64,000 bases of DNA from Aphrocallistes beatrix. Taxonomy: Eukaryota > Porifera > Hexactinellida > Sceptrulophora > Aphrocallistidae. The stretch spans positions 7,661,524 through 7,725,523 of the forward strand of contig OY725488.1 of the NCBI GenBank assembly GCA_963281255.1, given 5' to 3'. Positions 1 to 24,310 of the stretch are shown one piece after another. The position numbers were made by a program, and so were the translations under genes. The notes under the pieces are model-generated. The model was not told the origin of the DNA. It worked only from the letters and a program-made list of their open reading frames with translations, and made no database searches. The number at the start of each line of letters is the position of its first letter. The first letter of the stretch is position 1.

Positions 1-122
1 CTGGTCCCAATTTCATTTTTTAGATTGGATTTTTGTTGAATCAAGTCTGCTCAATATGAAGTATCTCTATTATGAACAGTTTTTTTGGTCCCCTGGTCGT
101 TCACAATAAGCGACCCTGACTG
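1..122. mobile_element. MITE family A (pogo/Tigger-like ends), truncated by window start
   Basis: The first 122 bases match the right-hand part of two complete copies at 49679-49862 and 55904-56088. Shared blocks include the stretch after ctggtcccaatttcatttt and the terminal motif aagcgaccctgactg followed by TA. The terminal inverted repeat read from the end is CAGTCAGGGTCGCTTATT. There is no coding capacity. TA target sites and CAG ends are typical of pogo/Tigger-type MITEs; the superfamily is inferred from the ends only. Confidence 0.8.
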
Positions 123-510
123 TATTTAACTAATTTATGATTGGTATGTACTTCCCTAGATGTGTTAGGTCAATTCATATTGTACATCTGGATGGAGTTC
201 TATAATTTCTATAATATTTGTCACAAAGATCGATCACACAATTGTACACGCTGGAGTCTGCGGATGGAAAAGGCTCGTACTAGATTGCAATATATTTATA
301 AACTTTTTAAATGCCAAATCATGAATTATTAGAATTGACCTTAGCTGACTCAGAGTGACTATGCTGGTGAGGCAGTTCGCATTAATGGACTGCCCTGAAT
401 ATAGCGCCAATACCATTTTTCTAAGCCATTTTATTTATTCGTAATTTGCAATTAATTATTTTATTTAAATACTGATAATTGAGCATAATATACTGCAAAA
501 GTATACAATT

Positions 511-1314
511 TCATTCTTTTGTGTGAATTGTCTTTGCAAGCAAGGGAGTTCCATTTTTAAAATTTCTCTCCAGCGTTTCCAATGCTTTCTTGTCCCATCT
601 GTAATGCCTTAGCCCTTCCGACTTCATCAACAGCTTGGAACTGTAGTAATAGCGGAAACTTCGGCTCACTTTTTGATATGACATCTCAGGCTTTTTTTTA
701 TACCTCCCCCACTTCTTAGCGAATTCTTCAGGCTTCTGTATGCAGAATATCCCGTTTTGTTTGTCTATCCATACTATGTCATCGCAGCTGGAATCCTTCA
801 GCTGCTCGAAGGTGTAGAGCATCAAGTATTGGGTCTTATCAAAAGAGTAATCTTTGTCAAGTAGTTTCTTGAGGTTCCTTCTTCTATACAAAGGAGTGTT
901 GTCCCTCGGCTTGGGTGTCGTTTTCTTCGGTATGTCGTCAGAAATTCTAGATGGTTGAATTGCCATAAGTCCAATATTTCCCCAATTCTCAAATTGCAAA
1001 TCATTTGGATTATAGGGCATTTGGGGATGGTGATTGTCGAACTCGTATCCAGGTAAAGTATGAGGTTCTTCGTAAGAATAATCTTGATAGAGAGTACCAG
1101 GCGGTTGTAGGAAATTGTTGGAATACTCAATGGGTTGGTCCCCTATTGGGAAGTCTTTGTTATAAGATTTGTAAAAAAATTCTTCTGGGGTTGTGGGTTG
1201 GTACATTAAGCAAGACCCGGGTTCATGTTGTGGACAAGTTCCTTGATAGTTGTGTAGTGTAGCCGGTGACTGTGGAACCGAATTACTGTCGCAGGAGTAA
1301 AAAGAAAAATTCAT
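511..1314 (-). CDS. ETS-domain transcription factor, ESE/ELF/SPDEF-like, intronless
   Basis: Intronless ORF of 267 aa. The N-terminal ~150 residues are low-complexity (Tyr, Pro, Asn) and probably an activation region. The ETS winged-helix DNA-binding domain occupies about residues 160-245. Its recognition helix reads YQKVSRSFRYYY, keeping the two arginines that contact GGA cores. The segment WIDKQNGIFCIQKPEEFAKKWG resembles the ESE/ELF/SPDEF and SPI branches more than ETS1/ERG. The first helix is divergent (YLMLYTFEQL in place of LWQFLLELL). No pointed domain is evident. On its strand, AATAAA-type poly(A) signals lie just downstream, near 430-435 and 460-465. It sits antisense, directly upstream of the visible NAP1-like exons, and may lie inside that gene's 5' intron. 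The ETS class is secure; the subfamily is tentative. Confidence 0.85.
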   Translation of the reverse strand: MNFSFYSCDSNSVPQSPATLHNYQGTCPQHEPGSCLMYQPTTPEEFFYKSYNKDFPIGDQPIEYSNNFLQPPGTLYQDYSYEEPHTLPGYEFDNHHPQMPYNPNDLQFENWGNIGLMAIQPSRISDDIPKKTTPKPRDNTPLYRRRNLKKLLDKDYSFDKTQYLMLYTFEQLKDSSCDDIVWIDKQNGIFCIQKPEEFAKKWGRYKKKPEMSYQKVSRSFRYYYSSKLLMKSEGLRHYRWDKKALETLERNFKNGTPLLAKTIHTKE

Positions 1315-2643
1315 TTTTACTTGCGAATATTATTTTTTGTTATTGTAGTAGTAGTTGTTGTTGTTGTTTCCAATTTTATTTCGATAGTTTTAAATCTGAA
1401 CTACTCTATTTATACTGTTTCTAATATGTATTACTGAGTGTTTACATGCAATGCATCGTCTATAGATTACTTCTGTTAGCATACTCCAGGAAATAATTTT
1501 ATTTGATTGTTTATAAAACATTCCGTATTATCAAATCAATTATTTTTAGGTTTTTGTTTGTTTTAAAAATTTTCGTATACTGCTGAGTCATTTTGATTGA
1601 TTTTTTTTAAAGGCGGAATAAAATCACATGTGTAGGATTATTTTGTTTCATATTTTGCCGAAAAATTATAACTCTAATTGCATATTTTCAGAACGCCAAG
1701 TTTGCATTACTCGTTGCATAATCTGAAATTGTAAGGATGCATTTTCTATTAGCTATAACGAGGAGATTGTAACTCGATCTAAATCAATGCTTACATGGGA
1801 TGAGCGTGAGGAATACAATGGGAATTCTCCCAATTTCCCCTAAAAAATCTTCTACAATGATAGTTTACTTGACTTAACTCTGATATTTCAATTTTTTAAA
1901 AATTTCATAATACAATAGAACCTAAATACCGCTTCCTATATAATCCTGCATTTTCCCACTAACATGAGGTGATGGAAGCTCTACTGTAGTACCGGCATTG
2001 TTCATCCTGCTGCTTGTTGTTGTACCTATGCAAAGTGAGAATAAATTGAATTTATTGTATAAAAAGATTAATAAGACATAGTAGGAGATCTGCTAGGCTT
2101 ATTTCTAAACAATACATAACATGATTACATTTAATTTGCTAAGCAGAAGTCCGAGTACTTTGGAATCTTAGCAGGAGGAATTTATCCCAAAATCTATTTT
2201 AATAACAAGTATTACATGCGAAATTATATTTCATTAATTGAATAGCATTAATATTATATAATCAGAGTATATTCCTATTTCTTCTTTTAATTTCGATATG
2301 GTACATATCTGATACTTTCTAATTGAAGAATTGAAATTGATTTGTACTGATTAGTTAATATTAGTAACTGAAAAAATTCTCATGTGACTTTGAAGTATAC
2401 TGAGGGAAAATTTTGAAAATTTAGCAACTCAATAATGGCTTCTTCTTTACTAAATAATACTACTAGGGTAGCGCAAGCGACCAATGTAACATACTAGGCA
2501 CACTCTATTTTAACTAATTTATACATGTGACATATCATTCACTATTTAAAAGATTAATTGACTGTCATCTTTGTCACATAGTTGTTTTAGCAAATTGTCT
2601 GCAAAATTTGGAATTTAATTTGTTCGTATCCCAATCTTTTCAG
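1315..2643. other. Gene-free AT-rich stretch between the ETS gene and the first visible NAP1L exon
   Basis: No convincing ORF or exon was found. It probably holds the ETS promoter/5' UTR and intronic DNA of the NAP1-like gene, whose next exon has a clear acceptor (tatcccaatcttttcag) at 2643. I searched by eye for the missing NAP N-terminal helices and did not see them. Confidence 0.5.
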
Positions 2644-3973
2644 ATGTGGACTGACCAGGAAAGCTCCCCAGACGCTAAGGAAGGAAAGGGTACAACTGCT
2701 GAAGATTCGATGGAGCAGGAAATCTGTGATCTGACAACAAAGGTAAAAGTCACTGATACACAACCAGCCATTGGTATTCCTGAGTTTTGGCTGACGACCC
2801 TGCGAAATGTTGAACTGTTAGATGACCAGATTTGTGACTGGGACATCCCCGCGCTCCAACACCTGGAAGACATCAAGCTAGTCTATCCAGATGCAGAAGG
2901 ACTTAATTTCATCCTAAAGTTTCATTTCACTCCTAACCCATTCTTCACTGACACAGTTTTGACTAAATGGTACACCGTGAAGTGTGATGTAGATCCGAAC
3001 GATCCGTTCCAATTCAACGGTCCAGAAATAGTGAACTGCAACGGCTGTGAGATCCACTGGCAGAAAGGCAAGAACCTCACTAAGAAGTTAAAGAAGAAGA
3101 AGCAGAGAGCTAAAGGTCGCGGACAAGCAAAGGTGGAGTTATTTATTGTTGTTTATTTCAATCTTTTCTTAAGTTGTTTACAAAACTCGTGATTTGCTTA
3201 GCTCAACAATTGTAAATATCCCCCCACTATTATTACGAATAAATTTCCTTTTTTAATTATTTTCTGAAATTAATTAATTTACCTCATCGCTGCTATATTG
3301 TTATACAGTGCAACAAATATGACATTATGTAAACCACTTTTTATTATTTATTATTTCCTGATTAGATGTCTGAGGTATGCTTATAATATATCAAGACATT
3401 GTAAAAATTTCGCTGAGGTTGTCTATTTCGTATTCTAAAAATTTCCATTTTTCTTTCGTGTTCACATCAAAATAGCTGAGGAAATTGTTTTGAGAATTGA
3501 AAGATTTCTTATAATTTGTATAAAGATTATTCATACAAAAGTTGCTGCTACATTTTCACTGTACATATCACCATATTTAACGGATACTCCGATAGGTTAT
3601 CAGTAAGCTGGTACCACAGGAATCTTTCTTCAACTTTTTTTCGCCCCCAACAATCCCCGACGATCTCTCGCTTCTAGATGATGAACAGGGCACTGCCATT
3701 GAACTTGATTTTACTGTCGCCGAGATGTTGAAGGAGAGAGTCATTCCGAAGGCTGTTCTCTACTTCACGGGGGAAATCCTGGGTTCAGAAGCTTCAAGCG
3801 AGATGGATGACTCCAGCAGCAATGCGACTAGTCTCTCAGCAGATGAAGAATTCACCAAAGCTAACAAGCATGTCCACTTCAACCAAGATAGCGACTCAGA
3901 TGATGGGCCTAACAAGAATCCTCCTAAGGGTGGAGAGGAGAAGCCACCTGAGTGTGAGAAACAAGTTCAATGA
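2644..3973 (+). CDS. NAP1L: Nucleosome assembly protein 1-like, C-terminal two exons
   Basis: NAP family histone chaperone that binds H2A-H2B and H3-H4 and shuttles between cytoplasm and nucleus. Two exons are seen, 2644-3132 and 3596-3973, joined in phase 0; acceptors are ttttcag and ctccgatag and the donor is AAAG|GTGGAG. The joined product matches the NAP1L earmuff domain: GIPEFWLTTLRNVELL, LTKWYTVKCDVDPNDPFQFNGPEI, then ESFFNFFSPP, FTVAEMLKERVIPKAVLYFTGE and an acidic tail (DSDSDD). The vertebrate C-terminal Cys tetrapeptide is not kept (it ends ECEKQVQ). The long N-terminal dimerisation helix is missing: the exon could start at ATG 2644, but that falls immediately after a splice acceptor and aligns to the middle of NAP1L1, so upstream exons probably lie outside the window or are unrecognised. 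Visible coding length is 288 aa; human NAP1L1 has 391. Confidence 0.85.
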
Positions 3974-6648
3974 ACACCGGGAGGCCGAAATATTATTTCC
4001 CTATACTCACTTCCCCTCCAACTAACTAGCAAATTCTTAGTGAAGCCTATCGTTATTTCATTTATAATGGCATCTTCTAGCTGTGAAATTACAGTTCTCT
4101 CTAGCAGCATGCTTACTCTAGGTCAATCAACTAGGTGCAAGGTTCAAACCACATTTCTAATTTTACGTAGTTTTGCTTTCTTCAGGTACTTATCATGCTA
4201 ACGTTTATACCTAAGTAGAGATGCATGTCAAAACTTGTTTGTATGTTAAAGATAAGGTTGAAGTTGATGATTTCATAGAATTACGTATTTCTAATTATGT
4301 TGATTGGGGATTTTCTTCTTTATGGAGATTTTAGCACTTTGCTACCTCTGAAGAGCTATCTATCATTCAGGGAAGCGTACCTAGCTAGGAACTACCTAGT
4401 TCGCTTCTGTGTGAAGTGGGCATGATCATCACTAATTGTCATTATCTACATCACGGTATTAAGGCGTATCAACAAATGAATTAAATGGATATTTAACATT
4501 ATGTATAGATAATAAGGTATTTTACCCAGGAATTAGTTAACCCAGAATGATAATCCCGTTATAGCGAAGCCCTCAGGATATCGCTTTTACTTTTTATTAG
4601 CGAAGTTTCCTTTTAGCCAAAGTGAGTTGCATTACTAGTGCTACAACCTGACTGAATTTCATTTCATTTTAGACTCGTTGTATAATCGTGACACATTTCG
4701 CTGTCGTTTTGTCCCAATTAATAAATGAAATTAATATAATAATCACGTGTTTCACGTTCACAAAGCAAATAAACTTAGGACAATTTATTTATATAGCATC
4801 AGTCTAAGTACTTAATTTATATCGTGTTAATCACAATTATAACGTTATCATGGCTAGTGTAAGCTATAGGATTATTTGCATTTCATGTAATATACATATA
4901 TTTACAATATTATTTGTCCCTTTTTATTAATAAGATTCTTTGAATTCAGTGTCGAAGCCTTTTCGTAGCTTTAAATGTGATGTTCTATTCACAAATACAA
5001 TAATGCATCATATCATTCGGATCTTGCTTTGAAATATTTATTAATTAAACGTAGATAATCAAGAAGAGACAAATATTATCTAACAATGAATGTTTACAAT
5101 GACATCTATTTACTTAATACTATAAGTCGGAGATGTTTCCATTCCGATTTTCTGAGAAGATGAGCAGTTAATATTGCATAAGGCAAGAAGCCCAACTGAT
5201 TTAATCAATAATTATCTTGAACTTATGGCAGTATTAGATTTCTATCATTAACTAGGGGTGACATCATCCCAACGTAGTTTCCAGGAAGGATTATTAAATC
5301 GCTGACTGGAGGTTTTTCCGGTCTTTTGATCTCAGCATTTGTGTACTGAATAGTACTCTTGAGACACCAATTCGATCAGGAGGTATTTTCAATTCATTCG
5401 ATTTCAATTTCATTTTGCTTAAAATAGCAAATTCTTAGCTAATTGTGAAACTCGTGTCTTGAAACTGTTGAACATTATTCATGTATATACTCTAAATATA
5501 CTCTAATCTGAGCCTTTTGTTCCTGAAAGTATATTATGTTCAATCTTACGTATGTAATTCTTTTCTAGTCCATATCTGATTAGTTTGTAGGATAATCTAA
5601 AGAGGGACATGCTTAAGGGAGCAGGGAAAAGATGAACAACACTGCACTGTTCTATATGCATAGACGATTGTTTTCTAATGCTTTGTTGCGAAATGTTTGA
5701 TCACGATTTGTTAGTTCCTACTAAGTATATGTTACATTTCTTAGCTTTCACTAGCAGATGGTCTAATTATTCTGATTGTTTCTATCAGGCTCAGTGTTTG
5801 TTATCTCTGTCTGTAGTACTATAGATATGACGGATTCATCTAATCCCTTAGGTCCTCATCCGTTTATTCCCTTTCCTTGTTTGTCCATAGTTCTTTACCT
5901 CTCTCGACCGAGCGGGCTTCTATCATGTTTACTCTACCATTTCCATAAGTTCCATAGAATCACTGCATAGCCCAGATTTCAACACAAATGGCTCTCCTAT
6001 AAAATGATTCACATAAGCATTCGATAATATACCTCGAATGATTTCCATTCATGTTTCCTAAATGTCATGTTCTTTCCTGTTGTCCTGTTGTATACCTACA
6101 TTTTCATTTTAAGAGTACAACTAGAATTTTACGGACTTGTTTTGTATAATCAGAACTTGATGCGTTGATATTGAATAAGTTGTATATAATTTAAAGAATC
6201 CCTACATTTCACTGACCGTGGAATGCAACACTGTTTCGTTTGATTAGCCTGTTAATACTTAGTTTCATGCTTAAACTATTTGTTTCAGTTTATATTGCTA
6301 TATTTCCCTGGCGGCCTCTCGTGCTATTGCACAAGCCAGTGCTGCACACATGCATATTTCTATGCTAACTCGTATTATGCATGCATAAAAATTCATTAGT
6401 TTTTTCTTCAAATCTATAACATAGAAGTGCTTGTGTTTAGAGATTAATAATATTCGAATTTCCCGAATTATTCATATACAGGTATTTTACCACTGGTGAT
6501 GATTACTGTTGTTTAGATGTCAGTAAAACAAACTTTACTTTAAATCACAATTAATTAAGAATTAGTAATTGATGAAAGCCCCGTGTTGTGTATTATCCCG
6601 TGTGTACATCAGTTAAGCTTTGATATATGTTGCAAGTAGATTTATCAA
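3974..6648. other. Gene-free stretch: NAP1L 3' UTR and ABL upstream region
   Basis: AT-rich, with no supported ORF. AATAAA hexamers near 4720 and 4768 could end the NAP1L transcript. The promoter/5' UTR of ABL must lie toward the right end, but no distinctive element was recognised. Confidence 0.5.
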
Positions 6649-18422
<11,774 letters not shown>

Positions 18423-21033
18423 TTAATTGCTAACACGTCTGACTGTCCATCTGTGACACAGACACAGACAGGTTAAGAGTGCATCTAATCACTTGGGAAG
18501 GATTCGAGGGCCATCACAGCTGGCTTTACTGATGATTTTAAGAACTACTTTACTCTTTATCCTCAGAGAAACATACAACACTAATTCCCTCAAGAATGCT
18601 ACTATCTTGCTACTTGGTTATTTTATCCTATTGTAACTATATAAGTGGAACGGTTTCTTCATATGTATGTATTGATGCTGTATAATTCCTTTTAATAATT
18701 TTGTACTATAAATGTGCCCTTATTTTCTTCTATAAACACAGAACCGCAAAGTTATGGTTTAGGAGAGAGGAACCCAATTTTTCTGTTAAAATGTTAATCG
18801 ACACACAAGTTCCTTTAGAACACTCTCCAATGGGGATACCGACATCTCGTTACACTACAATCTCATCATCTCCCTCTATGTTAGTGTAGAATGCTGGATT
18901 AATTTACAACATCATAGCAGATACAGTATTATTAGAACAATAATATTAAACTGTCGTGTAACAAATTGTCGTAAAACGAAATTTTGGTATCCCCTCTCCA
19001 ATGATCTGAACACATTTACTTATTGATATTATACTAATTTGGAGCACAAAAAATAATCTGCATCATTAAATATCCACATTATTATGGCTAGGATAGACAT
19101 TTAGTCTACATAGGTGACGCACAGTACCATCTGACCTTTCATGTACGATTTAGTCAAATCAATAAATAAACAACAAGATTCTAGAAATACTATACTTCGG
19201 TGATGGATTTGTGGATCTGTCCGTGTAGCACTGGAATAATGCCTAGGGTGATAAATGCACCTTATTGTGTATTATTGAATACGAGTTAAGTTACCCACGT
19301 CAACGTAAAAATTCTCCCTTGTGTCTAATTTCATTTCTCATGATTATGTAATTACCCAGCTTAAACTACAGTCATGCAGCGTATTCCGACTATTGACATT
19401 TCTAGACCAGTTGAGCACTCCGTTGTTCAGGCTAGATTTAGTTGCCAGCCAGTATCGAGATTCGACACTATTACAAAATTAGACACTAAATCTCATGAGC
19501 AATTGTAACTAAGGCGACTATGTAAATACTCCGGAATTTAAATGTACATATTTTATTATTAAGTAATTAATACGCATAGTATGCTGAATTGTTCGATACA
19601 TTGATCAAAAATAATTCTTGTAACCTTACTTATTGTTTGGGTTGTGAAAAATATGAGTACCATAACTTCTAATTCGATTCATGAAAGGTGCAAATATTCC
19701 TTAATTTACTATTAGCTATGAATAATCAAAATAGCCATGTAGTTAATAGTTTCTGACTTAGCAGTAGAACTAACATAATTATGTGGTTACAGATGTTATT
19801 CTAAGTATTTCAAGCAATAGTTTACCTACATAAAAACTAAACTCTTCCGCTATGCGATTTTTTACGGAAAAAGGGCCTCTTGGATGAAAAAATTCCCTCC
19901 AACATGGATATTTTTTATTTGTACACATTTTATTGCCAATATTGTTATGCATACTAAAACATTTTCAAATTTGTTACTCTACGTAAACCCCCCTTTTCTC
20001 ATAATTTACTGTGTGGATGTATAGAACTTTTATTTTATGATTAATGTATTTATCGCGTACATACATAATGAAAGCAATGTGTAATAATATACATATTATG
20101 GGGATTATTATACTATCTGTTTAAAATAATTATATGTTCGATGAAATTTATGCATGTGTATGTGTTTTTTGTATGAGTTGTAGACTGAATAAATTGTTTT
20201 ACCACTTCAAAGTTCATCATGGAATGTTTGGATGCCAATCTCGATCATATTACGACTTATATGTTTATTAACCTGACACACCACATACAGTTTCGTTAAT
20301 GTTTGTACTGTTATTCATGTATAATCAGCTCATAAAACTAATTACTATTATCGATTATGAAACCAGTCGATTATGAAACTTATGAAACTATGATAAATAG
20401 TTAATAAACGAGTTTTCAATTCCACCACTAGGTCTTATAGTGACCTGTAACTAATTGAATTCATTTTAGAAAATTCCTTTTAAAGTAGTATTTGGTTTTG
20501 TAAACTTGTCTATATCAACATGTTTTATCGCGTAATAATTGATAAATCTGAATTGTACAGAAATTAGGACTGTTTTAAAAATTCTTTTTAATTAATTAAT
20601 AATATCCCTAATTTGACGTGGGGTCAAAGGTATAAATAGAAATGACCCCACTTTCAATTTCAATTGAAAATGAATTAACTTTCAATTTCAATTCAACATT
20701 CCTCGGCAAAGTAGGGTTAATTAAAGTCGCGTAATAATTGAAATTATGACTATTTTTAAAATGATGCAATTAATCGTACTCTTTGAGGACAAATTACTTA
20801 TTTTCTTAGTATCCATTCATAATCGTTGACTAATAGGCTAGTAGTAACTCCCTCGACCAAGGAAACTTTAGTGTGTGTATGAGGAATTTGTTAAGATAGA
20901 TTTTTGCATTGGTGGAAACCAGTCAGTGGCATAGTGACTGTTTAAACCCTATTAATCATGCAGGAATGTTGCTAACTCATTTCCGGTTCAGTCATTTTTA
21001 AACGAGGGCACCATGAAAAAGGTTTTTGTTTAC
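18423..21033. other. Gene-free stretch downstream of ABL
   Basis: ABL 3' UTR and intergenic AT-rich DNA; an AATAAA near 20189 is a candidate poly(A) signal. A perfect 9-bp inverted repeat, GTGGGGTCA (20618-20626) and TGACCCCAC (20643-20651), brackets a loop containing TATAAATAG, and ctttcaatttcaatt is duplicated just after it. No ORF is supported. Confidence 0.55.
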
Positions 21034-21035
21034 TA

Positions 21036-22350
21036 CTAGGTCATTCAATAAGTCTTGCGGATTGAGTTGTATTTCAATTATTTTCGCTTTAAAGTTCTCA
21101 ACCTTCATATATAATTTAACCTTAAATCTTATCGTTAAATGTTCCAAATTATAGACTGATTGAATAAAAACTCAGAATTTTCTAGCTTTTCACATCACAC
21201 CTATTTCAGCATACTTGTAGAAAATGGCTTCTAAAGATGATTGTTTCAATTTGAAATGGAGAGCGTATATTGAATTTCGTACAAAACTCAATATCCAGTG
21301 CGTACTGATTTACAATGAGTTGCAGGAGATACTAGGCATGGATTGTCCTTCCAGATCCACCATTGAGCGATGGGCTGCACGATTTAGGTCTGGAGATACT
21401 GATGTGGCAGATTTACATCGCTCAGGGAGACCGATATCCGTCAGCACTCCAGACAATATAGCAATAATTGGGAGAATGGTGATGGAAGACAGGTTTTTAA
21501 CCGTCGATCAGATAGCACATATGTCATCGGGAGCAATTCATTCAATTCTGACAATTCGTCTTGGCTACCGATCGATTTGTGGCAAATGGGTCCCACATAT
21601 TCTGAGTGAGAAACAAAGGCTCACCCGAATGAATACAGCCAAGAAGCTCTTGGAAACATATGATAAGTGTGATTCTAGGCGCCTATCAGAAATTATAACT
21701 GGTGATGAGACTTGGGTACCGTTTTCCACTCCATATAGCAAGTATAAAATGCGATCGTGGGTGAAAGGAGATGAAAAACCGGCACAAGTTCCCAGGCCCG
21801 ATTTCAGAAACCCGAAGGTAATGTATACAATTTTCTTCAACAGTGGCGGTATTGTATTACAATTACCTTCTGAGAGTGGTAAATCAATCAATGCGACCTA
21901 TTTTACTCAGAAAATCCTACCAAACTTGATTAAAAATGTAAATGATGCTCGTCCAAAGGCTGGAATGAGAGGTATTAAATTATTGATTGATAATGCCAGT
22001 TCCCACACAGTCAGACTTTTTTGGAATCCGAAAGGATAGAATTACTTCCTCACCCTCCATACTCACCAGACCTAGCTCCCTGTGATTTTTGGCTCTTTCC
22101 AAAGTTGAAAATCTATCTCCAGGGTAAAGAATTTGACACGAGACAAGCACTCGGAACTGCTTTATACCAGTACTTCAAATCCATCCCCGAAGAAGAGTAC
22201 AGAAAAGTGTTTTTTCAGTGGGTTGAAAGATTGAGAAAGTGTGTGTCAGTAGGAGGGGATTACTTTGAATAAAAAATCTACTACATTAGTCTCTATAGTG
22301 TATACACTTACTTTTGTGATATGACCCGCAAGACTTTTTGAATGCCCTAG
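21036..22350 (+). mobile_element. mariner element 1, full length, frameshifted transposase
   Basis: 1315 bp, flanked by TA (21034-21035, 22351-22352). The left end is CTAGGTCATTCAATAAGTCT; the right end read inwards is CTAGGGCATTCAAAAAGTCT, so about 25 bp match with two differences. It encodes one mariner transposase with a frame break. The ends are of the same type as those of mariner 2 (53444-54779). Well-matched termini imply a fairly recent insertion. Confidence 0.95.
21224..22272 (+). pseudogene. mariner transposase (DD34D), single frameshift
   Basis: The DNA-binding half has HTH-like helices (ITRSTIERWAARF-type spacing is visible as SRSTIERWAARFRSGDTD) and the WVPHIL motif. The catalytic D residues lie in ITGDETW, LLIDNASSH and [11 protein letters not shown]. 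The first frame runs 21224-22039 and the second is open from 22021 to 22272. The switch falls in a run of Ts near 22015-22021, consistent with a 1-nt indel. The C-terminal IPEEEYRKVFFQWVERL is typical of the family. Probably inactive as it stands. Confidence 0.93.
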
Positions 22351-22352
22351 TA

Positions 22353-23765
22353 TAAATAGAAAATGCCTAGTTTTAATTCGGGATGTTATTAATAATTTCG
22401 TGGTGTAAGGCAATTTGTTGTGGTTTATCGTATTGACAAAATATATTTCAATTAAACTTTATGCATTAAACCGGATTTTGACAGAATTTTTAAAGAAGTT
22501 AGTTTTCCTAAAAATATGCATCCCCCTGCTATGCCATTGAATTAAGTCTTCACACGAATGCATTAATAAATATTTATCAACGCCAAGATGAAAGTAGTAT
22601 AATTAGTGATTAGTACAACTGTAGTCTTTCCAATCGTCACTTTCAATTGAGCCAGAGACCTAGTAATCTCTAGTAGCGCTAAATGAAACCAATGCAATAA
22701 CCGAGTCATAATATAACAACACTTACTACACTATAGTAATCTCAATTGAAAATTTGAAGGGGTCATCCAGTGATGCTGTTGCAACTAGACTTTGTAAACT
22801 ATTATGTCATTAGCTCAAATCTTTGATGCCATCTTTTGGATCCTACTTCAAGGGTTTGAATACTGAGTATTCTTAAACACACAAACTGACTAAAAATAAA
22901 TACTTTATAAGTACTTACATACCTTAGCTATTGACAAAGTTTATCTGTGCCAAGTTGACATCCTACTTTGTGAGTGTATGATTGATGCATGCAGTGTGTA
23001 CTGAATACTAATAGCGCCGCTATTCTGTATGCAATGTTTCTATAGGTATAGACAAACAAGAACTATTGTCCAACCGAAATAATCAGGTTATCATGCATCA
23101 TTTCAATTCATTGTTATTTCACTTTCATGTCTGTAATAGTACAAGTACTTAGTCTATTATGTTTATTTGTATTTTATTGTCATATATTTGGCAGCCAAAT
23201 AACCTTTATTGGCGAAATAACTTTTTTTCAGCAATCATTTTGGTTCCAGGTTTATAAATAATTCAATTTAACATTGCATTAATGAAACTGGAATCAACTG
23301 GATTCCTTCTGCTCATCAAGTTAATTTCAATTCCTGACTAATTAAATTTTTTGTTTCTTCTGAAATTTGTAGTTTTTCATATCTACGAATTTTTTGTCAA
23401 ATATGTTTTTATTACAAAATTTAAATACATAAAACATATGCTCCTTGCAAATTGTTTGACAAATCTCTATTTGATACTTTTATGGTCAATATTTACATTA
23501 AAGGAATGCGTAATATGGTTTGCTCCTATTTTGGAATGTCAACACTTTTATGTATTTAGTTGTTGTTTGTATTCAAATCAACACAGGATGTTAATATGAA
23601 ATTGATGCCTCCTTATGTTGTAAAATATAATTTCTGTAGTATTAATTCTGGTAGCTTTGAAAGTGGTGTTATTCGAGTTCTAATAGATTAATGATTCGAT
23701 AAGATTGTTTACAAACCCCTATCACATTTTCGGCAAGGTGGGCGGACACGTTTGAAAGTACCCTA
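22353..23765. other. Gene-free AT-rich intergenic DNA
   Basis: No supported gene or repeat was recognised. Confidence 0.5.
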
Positions 23766-23769
23766 TTAA

Positions 23770-23870
23770 CCGTAGAATGCCCAGAGGGGACACAGTGTCC
23801 CCGATATCGCGGATGTCTCCCAGCCATTTTATATGGCACTGAAGCCATATAAATGCTGAGCATTCTACAG
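23770..23870. mobile_element. 101-bp piggyBac-like MITE with TTAA target duplication
   Basis: TTAA lies at 23766-23769 and 23871-23874. Terminal inverted repeats are CCGTAGAATGCCCAG and, read inwards from the right, CTGTAGAATGCTCAG. The interior has two short hairpins (ggggacacagtgtcccc; tatggc...gccata). TTAA duplication with C-ended TIRs indicates piggyBac-type mobilisation. It is non-coding. Confidence 0.8.
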
Positions 23871-24310
23871 TTAAGAACATATAATATGGAAAAAATTATG
23901 GAAAACCCAATGATGTCAACATTACTCGGTATGGACGGATGGTTCGATTGTCTGAGACTAGATTATTGCCAAACAGGTCGGATTCAATTTGCAGGAGAGT
24001 GCCCCAGCACTTTAACCTAAAACAACCCAAGGATAGAAGGAACGTTTGCAACTTCTAGTCCAAAGCCATTTGACCATTTTTCCAGACTTGAGCACTAATA
24101 AAATCCGCGGATAATCATGCATTAAGGCACCATTCGTTCTTTACAACGGACAACCAATTACAAACCCCGATTCGACCATCTCAGCATGGGGAGTATTCTT
24201 AACACATATTTCTGACAAACTAATACAGAGTCTGTCGGGTCGCATAGAAAGTGTATTAAACTAATGTGTATGTAGATATATTGGAAGCTTTATTTGTGTG
24301 CATTGATTTA

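Noticed and set aside
18701-18889. Possible extra ABL C-terminal exon
   Set aside because: The frame does not resemble an F-actin-binding domain and the preceding ABL exon already ends in a stop.
23351-23599. 82-codon Phe/Ile/Leu-rich frame
   Set aside because: Looks like a membrane protein only because AT-rich DNA encodes Phe/Ile/Leu; no family resemblance.
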